Positions 37,501 to 45,381 of a DNA stretch of 64,000 nucleotides are shown here, piece after piece. The translations under genes were made by a program, and so were the position numbers. A model generated the notes under the pieces. The model had not been told where the DNA came from. It was given only the letters and a program-made list of their open reading frames with translations, and did not search any database. Numbering within the stretch: the first letter of the stretch is position 1; every line of letters begins with the position of its first letter. This DNA is from CAZMGG01 sp964565715 (GTDB lineage: Bacteria > Planctomycetota > UBA1135 > UBA2386): contig CAZMGG010000006.1 in NCBI GenBank assembly GCA_964565715.1, positions 20,418-84,417 on the forward strand, written 5' to 3'.

Positions 37501-37632
37501 CTGCCGGTGCCGGCCGATCCGCGCCTCGCCGGCTTCGCCTTCGCCGCCCAGTTCGCCGTGCTGGATCCCGGCGGCGCGTTGTTCGGCATGGGCGCCTTCA
37601 GCGACGGGCTGCGCGTGCGGGTGGGCTGGTGA
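34564..37632 (+). CDS. Secreted ELWxxDGT-repeat protein
   Basis: The protein has 1022 residues with a signal peptide (SSCLALCLSVLPAQ) from ATG 34564. The body is a tandem array of about 18 units of roughly 48 residues. Each has the pattern G-x-ELW-x-x-DGT-x-x-GT-x-L-x-x-DL-x-PG...GNPxxLTVxGDRLFFTA. Clear copies read ELWITDGN, ELWVSDGT, ELWCSDGT, EPWRSDGT, ELWATDGT, ELWRTDGT and ELWVTDGT; several central copies are degenerate. Such repeats are expected to fold as beta-propeller blades. The last ~120 residues (FGRGCAGSSGRVP onward) form a separate C-terminal module with GCTLLLQPLLLGLG. It is likely a surface or extracellular binding protein. Confidence 0.82.
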   Translation: MRNLPLPWAVHPGPLSSCLALCLSVLPAQQIVTDLAVRAPHLASGNPDQFAPFGPLALFAATDRYGQEPWRTDGTLAGTFLLMDVEPGTDGSQPREFCMLGGGAVFSAHVTGLGRELWITDGNPGGTRLLRDCAPGAASGNPTGLTVFQGRVWCNAYQPGLGNELWVSDGTEAGTGLFADLWPGNGSGNPLGLTVVGDRLFFTAQGNGTGRELWCSDGTVAGTRLVVDLQPGLQAGNPVQLVGSGGRLFFVANDGLHGAELYVSDGSAQGTRMVADLNAGPGDAGISGLVAFAGGVVFRADDGVHGAEPWRSDGTAAGTILLGDLAVGAAHSYAQQFTEVGQRCAFVATGSGSGTELWATDGTPAGTFLVQDLQPGIGGSSPSDLAAACGGLLYAASHPMLGIEAMFTDLVQPPVLVADLAPGIGSASPGRFLPFRGGALCRANVPAVGAELFWVVPAADGIALLRDLATQVGDSDPEPLAETGGGLLFEARDDQAAPLLRWTDGTEVGTVVLGPIGQAPGVAEPTPFRGSHWLVASGPEGRELWRTDGTSGGTVLALDLLPGPGGSAPQELAAVGDRLCFSASIGNGREPFVTDGTPAGTVALGDLAPGGLGSDPRDFVALGPLVYFTASDPLHGRELWVTDGTPAGTTLVMDLMPGGAGSNPADLVVCQGRLWFTARDQANGFEVFHVLPGGPVVALDIVPGPTSSGAVELRRFGERLVCRASHGGTGLEPWLIDPVTLTAGLLADLRTGANGSQPREFVVSGDRLFFLADDGVAGVELHTSLGTAGSTARVLDLVPGGRSGILPGTLTALGGSGRVAFAGHDGGSGLQLWVSDGSAAGTFRLGQFGPRPGIGAVALDRLLADGDRLWLRADDGIRGRELWVVSLQGLGLPSLRRFGRGCAGSSGRVPQIGSHGAPRVGNTAFALRCSGGPAAGFGAGYASFQEAALPQGGCTLLLQPLLLGLGSAVADGQGTLTLPLPVPADPRLAGFAFAAQFAVLDPGGALFGMGAFSDGLRVRVGW

Positions 37633-37649
37633 GAACGAGGAGCACCACG

Positions 37650-38306
37650 ATGAACGACCGCTTCGATCTGTTCGGCCCGGCCCACAAGGGTCTGCGCCGC
37701 GCCCTGTTCGCCGCCACCGAGGTGGTGGCCCGCACCGACTTCACCGACGCGGCGGCGGTGATGGCCACCGCTGCCGAGGTGTTGCGCGTGCTGTCGCTGC
37801 TGGCGGAGCACGGCGGGCACGAGGAACGCGCCATCCTGCCGCTGCTCCTTTGCTGTGCGCCGGTGCTGCACGCCGATCTGGGCGCGGAGCACGCCCGGCT
37901 CCAGGGCCAGCAGGCGGAACTGCACTTCCTGGTGGAGCGCCTGTCGGGCGCCGGCGGGCTGGAACGCCAGGCCATCGGTCTGCGCCTGCAGCAGCGGCTG
38001 CCGCTGCTGGTGGCCGACCAGCTGCGGCACATGGCGCGCGAAGAGGGCGAGGTCAACCGCATGCTGTGGGCGCACCACGGTGACGACGCCCTGCGCCAGG
38101 TGCAGGAGGCGATGCTGGACGCGGTCGCGCCGGCACGGCGGGCGGAATGGCTGGCGCTGATCCTGCCGGCGGTGCACCCCGGCGAACGACGGCGGCTGCT
38201 GTCCGGGCTGCGCGCCACCCTGCCGGCGGCGGCGTTCGAAGGGCTCACCGGTCCGGCCCGGGCCGAACTCGGCGACGACGCCTTCCGGCAGGCGGTGGGC
38301 GCGTGA
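37650..38306 (+). CDS. Hemerythrin-like domain protein
   Basis: The 218-residue cytosolic protein has an HHE four-helix bundle pattern in its first 145 residues: His12 (PAHKGLR), His54/His57-Glu58 (LAEHGGHEERAI), His81 (AEHARL) and His127 with Glu131/132 (LRHMAREEGEV). These match the diiron ligand set. The C-terminal ~70 residues are helical and resemble the tail of related proteins. Hemerythrins bind O2, NO or iron. AGGAG lies 8 nt before the ATG. The stop overlaps the next gene's GTG, linking it to three cytochrome genes downstream. Confidence 0.78.
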   Translation: MNDRFDLFGPAHKGLRRALFAATEVVARTDFTDAAAVMATAAEVLRVLSLLAEHGGHEERAILPLLLCCAPVLHADLGAEHARLQGQQAELHFLVERLSGAGGLERQAIGLRLQQRLPLLVADQLRHMAREEGEVNRMLWAHHGDDALRQVQEAMLDAVAPARRAEWLALILPAVHPGERRRLLSGLRATLPAAAFEGLTGPARAELGDDAFRQAVGA

Positions 38307-39280
38307 GGCCCTGGCTGCTGGCCCTGGTGCTGTGCACCGCCTGCGGCGGAACCGCGGCACCGTCGCCGGATGCGCCGCCGGCCGTCCTCAGCGCCACCGG
38401 CCTCTACGCCGATCTGCCGGGCCGGGTGCTGGCCAAAGGCGTGCGGCCGTTCGCGCCGCAGTTCGCCCTGTGGACCGATGGCGCCGGGAAGCAGCGCTGG
38501 CTGTGGTTGCCGCCGGGCACCGCCATCGACGCCAGCGATCCGGACCACTGGCGCTTCCCGGTGGGCAGCAGGCTCTGGAAGGAGTTCGCGTTCGACGGCC
38601 CGGTGGAGACGCGCTATCTGGAACACACCGCCGAGGGTCGCTGGCTGCGCGTCACCTACCGCTGGCGGCCCGATGGCAGCGATGCCGATCTCGCCCCGGA
38701 GCAGGGCGTGCCGGCCGCGGCCCACAGCGCACCCGGTGTGCCCTACGACATCCCGTCACGGGCGTCGTGCCGCGCCTGCCACGACGCCGGCGGCGGGCCG
38801 GTGCTGGGCTTCGCCGCGCTGCAGCAGGCGCCATTCCTGCGGGAACTGGCCGAGCAGGGCGTCCTGCGCGGCCTGCCGGCGGCGCTGCTGGCGGAGCCGC
38901 CGGCGTTCCCCGGGGTCGACGACGGCGAGCGCGAGGTCCTGGGCTACCTGCACGGCAACTGTGGCTCCTGCCACAACCGCAGTGGTCCCCTGGCACCGCT
39001 CGGACTCGATCTGCTGCAGACCGTCGGTCGCAGCCGCGAGCAGGCCCTGGCACCGCTGCTCACCGAGACCCGCCACTTCTGCGAGGGGACGACGCCGTTG
39101 CCGCGGGTCCATCCCGGCGAGCCGGCCCGCAGCGCCCTCTGGCTGCGCCTCGCCAGCAGCGATCCGAACAAGCGGATGCCGCCGCAGGGCACCCGCGTGC
39201 CGGATCCCACCGCACTCGCCGGGATCGCGGACTGGATCCGCGGCCTGGCCAGCAACCCCCATCCCAACCCCAAGGAGTGA
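38303..39280 (+). CDS. SO2930-like diheme c-type cytochrome
   Basis: The GTG start overlaps the hemerythrin stop (GTGA). The 325-residue product has an export signal with two Cys residues (LLALVLCTACGG) and is probably a lipoprotein. Two heme-attachment motifs are present, CRACH (about 153-157) and CGSCH (about 222-226). The N-terminal part LWTDGAGKQRWLWLPPGT and FPVGSRLWKEFAFDG is typical of the SO2930 family, exported cytochromes of unclear electron partner. The motif RMPPQGT near the end may supply an axial Met region. Confidence 0.85.
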   Translation: MRPWLLALVLCTACGGTAAPSPDAPPAVLSATGLYADLPGRVLAKGVRPFAPQFALWTDGAGKQRWLWLPPGTAIDASDPDHWRFPVGSRLWKEFAFDGPVETRYLEHTAEGRWLRVTYRWRPDGSDADLAPEQGVPAAAHSAPGVPYDIPSRASCRACHDAGGGPVLGFAALQQAPFLRELAEQGVLRGLPAALLAEPPAFPGVDDGEREVLGYLHGNCGSCHNRSGPLAPLGLDLLQTVGRSREQALAPLLTETRHFCEGTTPLPRVHPGEPARSALWLRLASSDPNKRMPPQGTRVPDPTALAGIADWIRGLASNPHPNPKE

Positions 39281-39284
39281 ACCG

Positions 39285-39848
39285 ATGAAGAAGAAGCCTG
39301 CCCCGCTCGCCGTCGTCACCGTCGCCGCCACAGCCCTGGTCCTGCTCTGGACCAGTTGCACCGGCGGCAGCAGCACCGCCAGCCCCATCGCCCGAGGCGA
39401 GTACCTGGTCAAGGTCGGTGCTTGCGCCGACTGCCATACCCCGTGGCACATGGGCCCCACCGGCCCCGAACCCGACGCCCGACGCCACCTGTCGGGCCAC
39501 CCGGCCGAGCTGCCCATCGCCAGCGCACCGCCGGCCAGCCCCGCCCCCTGGGTGGCCCAGGTTTCCGAGACCAACACCGCCTGGACCGGGCCGTGGGGGG
39601 TGAGCTTCACCGCCAACCTGACCCCCGACCCCGAGACCGGGCTCGGCGAATGGACCGAGCAGATGTTCATCGACGCGATCCGGACCGGCCGGCACATGGG
39701 CAACGGCCGCCCGATCCTGCCGCCGATGCCCTGGCCGATGTACCGCAACTGGACCGACGAGGACATCCGGGCGGTGTTCGCCTACCTGCGCTCGATCCCG
39801 CCGATCCGCAACCGCGTGCCGGCGCCGCTGCCGCCCGCCGGCCAGTAG
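39285..39848 (+). CDS. Monoheme c-type cytochrome, copy 1
   Basis: This 187-residue exported cytochrome has a Lys-rich N-terminus and a signal helix (PLAVVTVAATALVLLWTSC) that may end in a lipobox Cys. The single heme motif is CADCH in VGACADCHTPWHMGPTG. Late residues ILPPMPWPMYRNW hold candidate axial methionines. It starts 4 bp after the SO2930-like gene with AAGGAG upstream. The cytochrome at 41800-42324 is a close paralogue sharing CADCHTP, RHLSGHPA, GPWGVS and RHMG-GRP-LPPMPWP. It is probably an electron carrier in the same envelope module. Confidence 0.85.
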   Translation: MKKKPAPLAVVTVAATALVLLWTSCTGGSSTASPIARGEYLVKVGACADCHTPWHMGPTGPEPDARRHLSGHPAELPIASAPPASPAPWVAQVSETNTAWTGPWGVSFTANLTPDPETGLGEWTEQMFIDAIRTGRHMGNGRPILPPMPWPMYRNWTDEDIRAVFAYLRSIPPIRNRVPAPLPPAGQ

Positions 39849-39894
39849 CGGTGGCCGTGGCGCCCGGCGCGACGGTCCCTAAGATCGCCGCGCC

Positions 39895-40380
39895 GTGCCC
39901 GTTCCCTTCGATCCCGAACTAGCCCGGTTCTTCGCCTCCGGCGTGTCGATCCAGGTCGGCACCCGGAGCGCCAGCCTGTGTCCCGAGGACATCCGCGGCA
40001 TGGGCTGCCGCGTCGAGGGCGACGCCGAGTTGACCGTGTTCCTGCCGGATGCGGTGGCCGAGCAGACGCTGGCCAACCTGCGCGACAACGGCCGCATCGC
40101 CGTCTGCTTCACGCGGCCCGCCGACCATCGCACCATCCAGGTGAAGGGCCAGGCCCTCGCCGTGGCACCGGCCGCCCCGGCCGACCGCGCCTGCATCGAC
40201 CGCTACCGCGGCGGGCTGGTGCAGGAACTCGGCGCCGTCGGCATCCCCAGCCGGCTGATCCTGCGGCTCGGCCACTGGCCCGCCCACGCGGTGCGGGTGC
40301 GGATCGACCAGGTGTTCGTGCAGACGCCAGGACCCGGGGCCGGCGAGGCCCTGCCGGCCCGCGGCGGGGTCCGCCGATGA
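39895..40380 (+). CDS. Small PNPOx-like flavin/split-barrel protein
   Basis: The 161-residue protein starts at GTG 39895. Its split-barrel FMN-binding pattern resembles pyridoxamine-phosphate-oxidase-like proteins: PEDIRGMGCRVEGDAELTVF, LANLRDNGRIAVCFTRP and HRTIQVKGQA. No signal peptide is seen, so it is cytosolic. Its stop overlaps the ATG of the next gene, which also begins with a PNPOx-like domain, so the two may act together or bind the same cofactor. Substrates are unknown. Confidence 0.75.
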   Translation: MPVPFDPELARFFASGVSIQVGTRSASLCPEDIRGMGCRVEGDAELTVFLPDAVAEQTLANLRDNGRIAVCFTRPADHRTIQVKGQALAVAPAAPADRACIDRYRGGLVQELGAVGIPSRLILRLGHWPAHAVRVRIDQVFVQTPGPGAGEALPARGGVRR

Positions 40381-41753
40381 GCGTGCGCCTGCAGGACCTG
40401 CAGCATTGCTTCCAGGGCGTGGCGCCCGCCGTGATCGGCACCTGCTCCGCCGACGGCGAGCCCAACGTCACCTACCTGAGCCAGGTGTTCTACGTCGACC
40501 CGGAGCACGTCGCCCTGTCGTGCCAGTTCTTCAACAAGACGCGCCGCAACGTCGAGCAGAACCCCTACGCGTCGATCACCCTGTACGACCCGATCACCTT
40601 CGACGCCTGGAAGATGCAGGTGCGGTACCTGCGCTCGGAGACGTCGGGGCCGGTGTTCGACACCATGGCGGCGCGAATCCAGGTGATCGCCAGTCACACC
40701 GGCATGGCCGGTGTGTTCCGCCTGATCGCCGCCGACCACTACCGCGTGCTGTCGCTGCGCCGCTGCGAGGGCTACCTGGCGCCGCCGGACCCGGTGCTGG
40801 ACGCCCGCGTGGTGCCCGACGTGCCGGGGCCGCTGACCGAGCTGCGCGGCCTGCAGTTCGTCAGCGACCGGGTGGCCCGTGCCACCGACCTCGACGACAT
40901 GCTGGGCGGCGTGCTGCTGACCCTGGACGAGGTGCTGGGCTTCGCCCACAGCATGGTGCTGATCCAGGAGCCGGCGACGGGCAACCTGCTGGCGATCCGC
41001 AGCCGCGGCTACGGCGAGAGCGGCGTCGGCGCCGAGGTGGCGCCGGGCTGCGGCCTGATCGGCACCGTCGCCGAACGGCGGCGCATGGTGCGGCTGGCGG
41101 GCATGGGCGGCGAACTGCGCTATGGCCGAGCCATCCGCGATCGTCTCCGCGAGCATGCGCCCGACGCCGAACTGCGTCCGGAGGTGCCGTTGCCGGGCCT
41201 GCAGGACGCCCAGGCGCAGCTCGGGCTGCCGCTGCTGGTGGGCGACCGCCTGCTCGGCGTGCTGGCCTTCGAGAGCCGCGACCCGCTGTGCTTCGACGAG
41301 TGGGACGAGGCGTACCTGCAGATCGTCGCCAACCAGATCGCCATGGGGATCGACCGGCTGCAGGACCTGGCGGACCGCTCGGAGGGCCCCGCGGTGCTGG
41401 CGCCCACCGCCCCGCCGCCGGCGGCGACGCCGCGCGTCACGCGCCGGCTGGTCTACTACCGCAGCGACGATTGCGTCTTCTGCGACGGCGAGTTCCTGGT
41501 CCGCAACCTCCCCGGCCGCATCCTCTGGAAGCTGCTGCGCGGCCTGCAGGCCGGCCGCAGCGACTGGACCAACCGGGAGCTGCGCCTCGACGACTCGCTC
41601 GGCCTGCCGGCGGTGAAGGACAACCTCGAGAGCCGGCTGATCCTGCTGCGGAAGCGGCTGCAGGAGCGCTGTCCGGACATCCGCATGGTGTCGACCGGTC
41701 GCGGCCGGTTCACGCTGCACGCGGACTGCGCGCTGGAACTGGCGGAGGCCTGA
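40377..41753 (+). CDS. PNPOx-GAF-winged-helix fusion, putative redox sensor-regulator
   Basis: The protein has 458 residues. Residues 1-140 form a PNPOx-like split barrel (VIGTCSADGEPNVTYLSQVF, FFNKTRRNVEQNPYA). Residues about 155-340 form a GAF domain (LDDMLGGVLLTLDEVLGFAHSM, GLIGTVAERRRMVRL, LPLLVGDRLLGVLAFES). A Pro/Ala linker (about 345-365) leads to a C-terminal domain (about 365-455). That domain has LPGRILWKLLRGLQ, RLILLRKRLQERCP and GRGRFTL, like the winged-helix DNA-binding part of OmpR-type regulators. It is probably a cytosolic flavin- or heme-responsive transcription factor controlling the adjoining cytochrome genes. The C-terminal assignment is by pattern only. Confidence 0.7.
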   Translation: MSVRLQDLQHCFQGVAPAVIGTCSADGEPNVTYLSQVFYVDPEHVALSCQFFNKTRRNVEQNPYASITLYDPITFDAWKMQVRYLRSETSGPVFDTMAARIQVIASHTGMAGVFRLIAADHYRVLSLRRCEGYLAPPDPVLDARVVPDVPGPLTELRGLQFVSDRVARATDLDDMLGGVLLTLDEVLGFAHSMVLIQEPATGNLLAIRSRGYGESGVGAEVAPGCGLIGTVAERRRMVRLAGMGGELRYGRAIRDRLREHAPDAELRPEVPLPGLQDAQAQLGLPLLVGDRLLGVLAFESRDPLCFDEWDEAYLQIVANQIAMGIDRLQDLADRSEGPAVLAPTAPPPAATPRVTRRLVYYRSDDCVFCDGEFLVRNLPGRILWKLLRGLQAGRSDWTNRELRLDDSLGLPAVKDNLESRLILLRKRLQERCPDIRMVSTGRGRFTLHADCALELAEA

Positions 41754-41799
41754 GTCGGCCGAACTTGCACCGGCGGTGCCCCGGCGTCACCCTGGGCCG

Positions 41800-42324
41800 A
41801 TGCCCCGCACGCTGCCCGTCCTGTTGTTCCTGTCCGCGGCCGCCTGTTCCGGCGAGGCGGCCGATCCGGTCGCCCGCGGCGACTACCTGGTGCGCATCTG
41901 CGCCTGCGCCGACTGCCACACGCCGTTCCGGATGGGACCGAAGGGGCCCGAGCCCGACCCGGCCCGCCACCTGAGCGGCCATCCGGCGGCGATGCCGATC
42001 GTGGCGCCGCCGGCTGCGGTCGAGGCGCCCTGGAACTGGCACGGCACCGCCACCAACACCGCGTTCGCCGGCCCCTGGGGGGTGAGCCTCGCCGCCAACC
42101 TGACGCCGCACCTCGGCACGGGCCTCGGCACCTGGTCCTTCGAGCAGTTCCGCGCCGCCATGCGGGAGGGCCGGCACATGGGCACCGGCCGGCCCGTGCT
42201 GCCGCCGATGCCGTGGCCGGCGTATGGCCAGATGACCGACGACGACCTGCGGGCGGTCTACCAGTACCTGCGCTCGTTGCCGCCGATCGAGAACCAGGTG
42301 CCGATGCCGCTGTCGCCTCGGTAG
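41800..42324 (+). CDS. Monoheme c-type cytochrome, copy 2
   Basis: This 174-residue lipoprotein-type cytochrome starts at ATG 41800 with a signal and lipobox (LPVLLFLSAAAC). The heme motif is CADCH in ICACADCHTPFRMGPKG. It parallels the cytochrome at 39285-39848 along its whole length, including HLSGHPAAMPI, FAGPWGVSLAANLTP, REGRHMGTGRP and the closing SLPPIENQVPMPL. It follows the fusion regulator by 46 bp. Duplication around the PNPOx pair suggests the block 39285-42324 evolved as a unit. Confidence 0.85.
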   Translation: MPRTLPVLLFLSAAACSGEAADPVARGDYLVRICACADCHTPFRMGPKGPEPDPARHLSGHPAAMPIVAPPAAVEAPWNWHGTATNTAFAGPWGVSLAANLTPHLGTGLGTWSFEQFRAAMREGRHMGTGRPVLPPMPWPAYGQMTDDDLRAVYQYLRSLPPIENQVPMPLSPR

Positions 42325-42351
42325 CCGCCGCGGCGGCGCCCGGCGAGCGCC

Positions 42352-43065
42352 TCAGTCGCGGCGCGACATCAGCAGGATCAGGATGTGCTTGAACAGGTAG
42401 ACGACGTCGGTGAACAGCACCACCGCCGCCGACACCGCCATCGTCGTCGGATAGCGGTGCAGCACCTCGCTGGTGTCGTAGAGGATGTAGCCGGCGAACA
42501 GCAGCACCAGCAGGCCGGAGAACAGCAGCGGCGTGCCGAAGCCGAAGATCCAGCCGCACAGGCCGAGGACCAGCAGGCCCCAGAAGGCCAGGAACAGCAC
42601 GCCGCGCAGGAACGAGAAGTCCTTGCCGGTCATCAGCACGAACGCGGTCAGCCCGCTGAAGATCAGCGCCGTCAGCAGCGCCGCCAGGTTCAGCGTCGCC
42701 GGCGCCGTGTGGGCCGCGTGCAGCACCAGCGGCGCCATCAGCAGCGCCAGCAGGAACGACCACGCGAAGTAGGCGATCAGGTTGAGCGGGCTGGTGCGGG
42801 CCACCGACTGCACCACGTAGAAGCCGCCCATCATGATCGCCAGGTAGATCAGCCAGCCGAACCGCGAGCCGCCGATGGTCCGCCACAGGCTGTCGGCCAT
42901 GTCGGCGATGAACGGCACGTTGGCCGCGCCCCACAGGCTGGCGGCGAACGTCAGCACGCCGGCCAGCACCAGTGAGTAGACCTTGCGGAGGAAGGCGGCT
43001 CGTTCGGCGGGAAGCGCCTCGGCGGCGGGGACCTGACCGGCGAACGCGTAGGGGTTCTGGCTCAT
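42352..43065 (-). CDS. Bax inhibitor-1 / YccA family membrane protein
   Basis: The 237-residue protein has seven hydrophobic segments beginning at about residue 29 (FLRKVYSLVLAGVLTFAASLW) and ending VVLFTDVVYLFKHILILLMSRRD. The conserved late motif YILYDTSEVLHRY and the penultimate helix IFGFGTPLLFSGLLVLL match the BI-1 (UPF0005) family, pH-sensitive calcium-leak channels in studied members. The two Asp residues of the family switch correspond to YDTSE and the Asp of FTDVV. It is convergent with the cytochrome gene and divergent from the peptidase gene. Confidence 0.88.
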   Translation of the reverse strand: MSQNPYAFAGQVPAAEALPAERAAFLRKVYSLVLAGVLTFAASLWGAANVPFIADMADSLWRTIGGSRFGWLIYLAIMMGGFYVVQSVARTSPLNLIAYFAWSFLLALLMAPLVLHAAHTAPATLNLAALLTALIFSGLTAFVLMTGKDFSFLRGVLFLAFWGLLVLGLCGWIFGFGTPLLFSGLLVLLFAGYILYDTSEVLHRYPTTMAVSAAVVLFTDVVYLFKHILILLMSRRD

Positions 43066-43150
43066 GGGCCGGGATTGTATGGACGCACGGGCCGGCGGGA
43101 AGCCGGACCGGCCGGCTCGCAGTCGCCGGCACCGCTGCGTAAGGCGGCCC

Positions 43151-45358
43151 ATGACCCCGTTCCGCCCGTTGCCCGCCGTTCTCATGTTGCTGCTGCCGGC
43201 GCTGCCGGCCCAGGACCCGGCCCGCAAGCCGGGCGCCGAGCGCCTCACCTACCAGGACGTCGGCAAGCCGATCGCCTGGGTGTCGGATGCACCGGTGGTG
43301 CGCTGGGCCCGGGACTCCGTGCACGTCGAGATCGAGCAGGGCAAGAAGGTGCTCTGGCTCGACCCGCACACCCTGCAGACCCGCGAGCCCGATGCCGACA
43401 CGGCACCGGCGGCGGCGCCGCCGGCCCCGGGCGAACGCCGCGGCGGCCGCTTCCGTCCCGGGCGAGGCGCCGACGACGGCCGGCCGCGCCTCCTGGTGCG
43501 CGACGGCGACCTGTTCCAGCAGGCGCGCGGCGGCGACCCGCAGCAGCTCGCCGCCGGCAAGGGCCAGCCCGTGCAGGAAGCGCACTGGAGCCCCGACGGC
43601 AGGCAGGTGAGCTTCGTGCGCGGCGGCAACCTCGTCGTGCTCGATCCCGCCACCGGCAGCGAGTGGCAGGTGACCGCGGACGGCGGCCCGGACCGCTTCC
43701 ACGGCGTGCTCGACTGGGTCTACCAGGAGGAGCTCTACGGCCGCGGCGACTTCCAGGGCCACTGGTGGAGCCCGGACTCCCAGGCCATCGCCTTCCTGTC
43801 CCTCGACCAGACCGCGGTGAAGCGCTTCACCGTAGTCGACCACGTGCCCGCGGGCTTCCTCGACCAGGAACGGAACGGCACCGCCGACGTGACGCCCTAC
43901 CCGAAGGCCGGCGATCCCAACCCCACCGCGCGCTTCGGCGTGGCGCGGCCCGGCGACCAGAAGGTCCTCTGGGTCGACCTGTCGAGCTTCCCGAAGGACC
44001 TGCTGGTGGTGCGCGCCGCCTGGACGCCCGACGCCAGGGCCCTGCTGCTCACCATCCAGGATCGCATCCAGACCTGGGCCGAGCTGTGCGCCGTGGATCC
44101 CGCCACCGGCGCCATCACCCGCTGGATCCGCGAGGAGTCCACCACCTGGGTGAACCGCCCCGAGGCGCCGCGCTGGCTGCCCGACGGCTCCTTCCTCTGG
44201 CTCAGCGAGCGCACCGGCTACCAGCACGTCTACCGCTACGGCAGGGACGGCGCGCTGCAGCACGCCGTCACCAGCGGCGAGTGGCAGGTGCGCGCCATCG
44301 AGCACGTCGATCCCGGACAGGGCCTGCTCTGGTTCGAGGGCACCGAGGCCGGCGCCACCGGCCGCAACGTCTACCGCGTGGGCCTCGACGGCAAGGGCCT
44401 CGTCCGGTTGACGAAGGGGGCCGGCAGCCACGCCGCCGACTGGAACCAGGATCGCACGTTCTTCCTCGATCGCCACTCGGCCCTGGATCAGCCGCCGTCG
44501 GTGCGGCTCTGCCGCGGCACGGATGGCGAGGTGGTGAAGGACCTCGGCCAGGCCGGCCGGGGCGCTGGCGCCAAGTACGCCTTCGCCGAGAAGCGGCGCT
44601 TCACCATCCCGGCCCGCGACGGTTACCCACTCGACGCCACCCTGATGCTGCCCACCGGGTTCGATCCGAAGCAGCGCTACCCGGTCTACGTGCCGACCTA
44701 CTCCGGCCCCGACGCGCCGTCGGTACGCGATGCCTGGAGCCATTCCACCTGGCACCAGTTCCTCTGCCAGCAGGGCTTCCTGGTGCTGCAGGTGAACGTC
44801 CGCTCCGCCAGCGGCCGCGGCCAGCAGCACATCGGCGCCTGCTACCGCCAGCTCGGCGTGCCGGAGCTGCGCGACCTGGAGGACGCGCTCGCCTGGGCCT
44901 GCCAGCACCATCGCGGCGATCCCGCCCGCACGGCGATCTCCGGCTGGAGCTACGGCGGCTTCATCTCCGCCTACGCGCTCACCAACAGCACGGCGTTCCG
45001 GCTCGGCATCGCCGGCGCCGGAGTCTACGACTGGCGGCTCTACGACACGATCTACACCGAGCGCTACATGCGCACGCCGCAGGAGAACCAGGCGGGCTAC
45101 GACCAGACCTCGGTGATCAAGAACGCCAAGAACCTGTCCGGCCACCTGGTGATCCTGCACGGCACCAAGGACGACAACGTGCACCTGCAGAACGCCATGC
45201 AGCTGCTGTGGGCCCTGCAGACGGCCGGCAAGACCAACTTCGAGGTGATGTTCTATCCCCGCTCCCAGCACGGCCCGAACCGGGAGGTGCGCTGGCACGT
45301 GCAGTGGATGGAATGGAACGCCCTGCAGCGCCTCCGGGACGGTGCGTTCGGCGGATGA
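43151..45358 (+). CDS. Dipeptidyl-peptidase IV family (S9B) secreted peptidase
   Basis: The 735-residue protein has a signal peptide (LPAVLMLLLPALPAQ) from ATG 43151. The beta-propeller (about 40-470) includes the substrate-gating stretch WVYQEELYGRGDF, the double-Glu motif typical of DPP-IV that binds the peptide N-terminus. The alpha/beta-hydrolase domain carries Ser600 in GWSYGGF, Asp674 in HGTKDDNVH and His707 in RSQHG. It should remove X-Pro or related dipeptides from peptides outside the cytoplasm. Next comes a palindrome and the DUF4143 ATPase. Confidence 0.92.
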   Translation: MTPFRPLPAVLMLLLPALPAQDPARKPGAERLTYQDVGKPIAWVSDAPVVRWARDSVHVEIEQGKKVLWLDPHTLQTREPDADTAPAAAPPAPGERRGGRFRPGRGADDGRPRLLVRDGDLFQQARGGDPQQLAAGKGQPVQEAHWSPDGRQVSFVRGGNLVVLDPATGSEWQVTADGGPDRFHGVLDWVYQEELYGRGDFQGHWWSPDSQAIAFLSLDQTAVKRFTVVDHVPAGFLDQERNGTADVTPYPKAGDPNPTARFGVARPGDQKVLWVDLSSFPKDLLVVRAAWTPDARALLLTIQDRIQTWAELCAVDPATGAITRWIREESTTWVNRPEAPRWLPDGSFLWLSERTGYQHVYRYGRDGALQHAVTSGEWQVRAIEHVDPGQGLLWFEGTEAGATGRNVYRVGLDGKGLVRLTKGAGSHAADWNQDRTFFLDRHSALDQPPSVRLCRGTDGEVVKDLGQAGRGAGAKYAFAEKRRFTIPARDGYPLDATLMLPTGFDPKQRYPVYVPTYSGPDAPSVRDAWSHSTWHQFLCQQGFLVLQVNVRSASGRGQQHIGACYRQLGVPELRDLEDALAWACQHHRGDPARTAISGWSYGGFISAYALTNSTAFRLGIAGAGVYDWRLYDTIYTERYMRTPQENQAGYDQTSVIKNAKNLSGHLVILHGTKDDNVHLQNAMQLLWALQTAGKTNFEVMFYPRSQHGPNREVRWHVQWMEWNALQRLRDGAFGG

Positions 45359-45381
45359 GGGAGGGTCCTGCCCAGGGCAGA

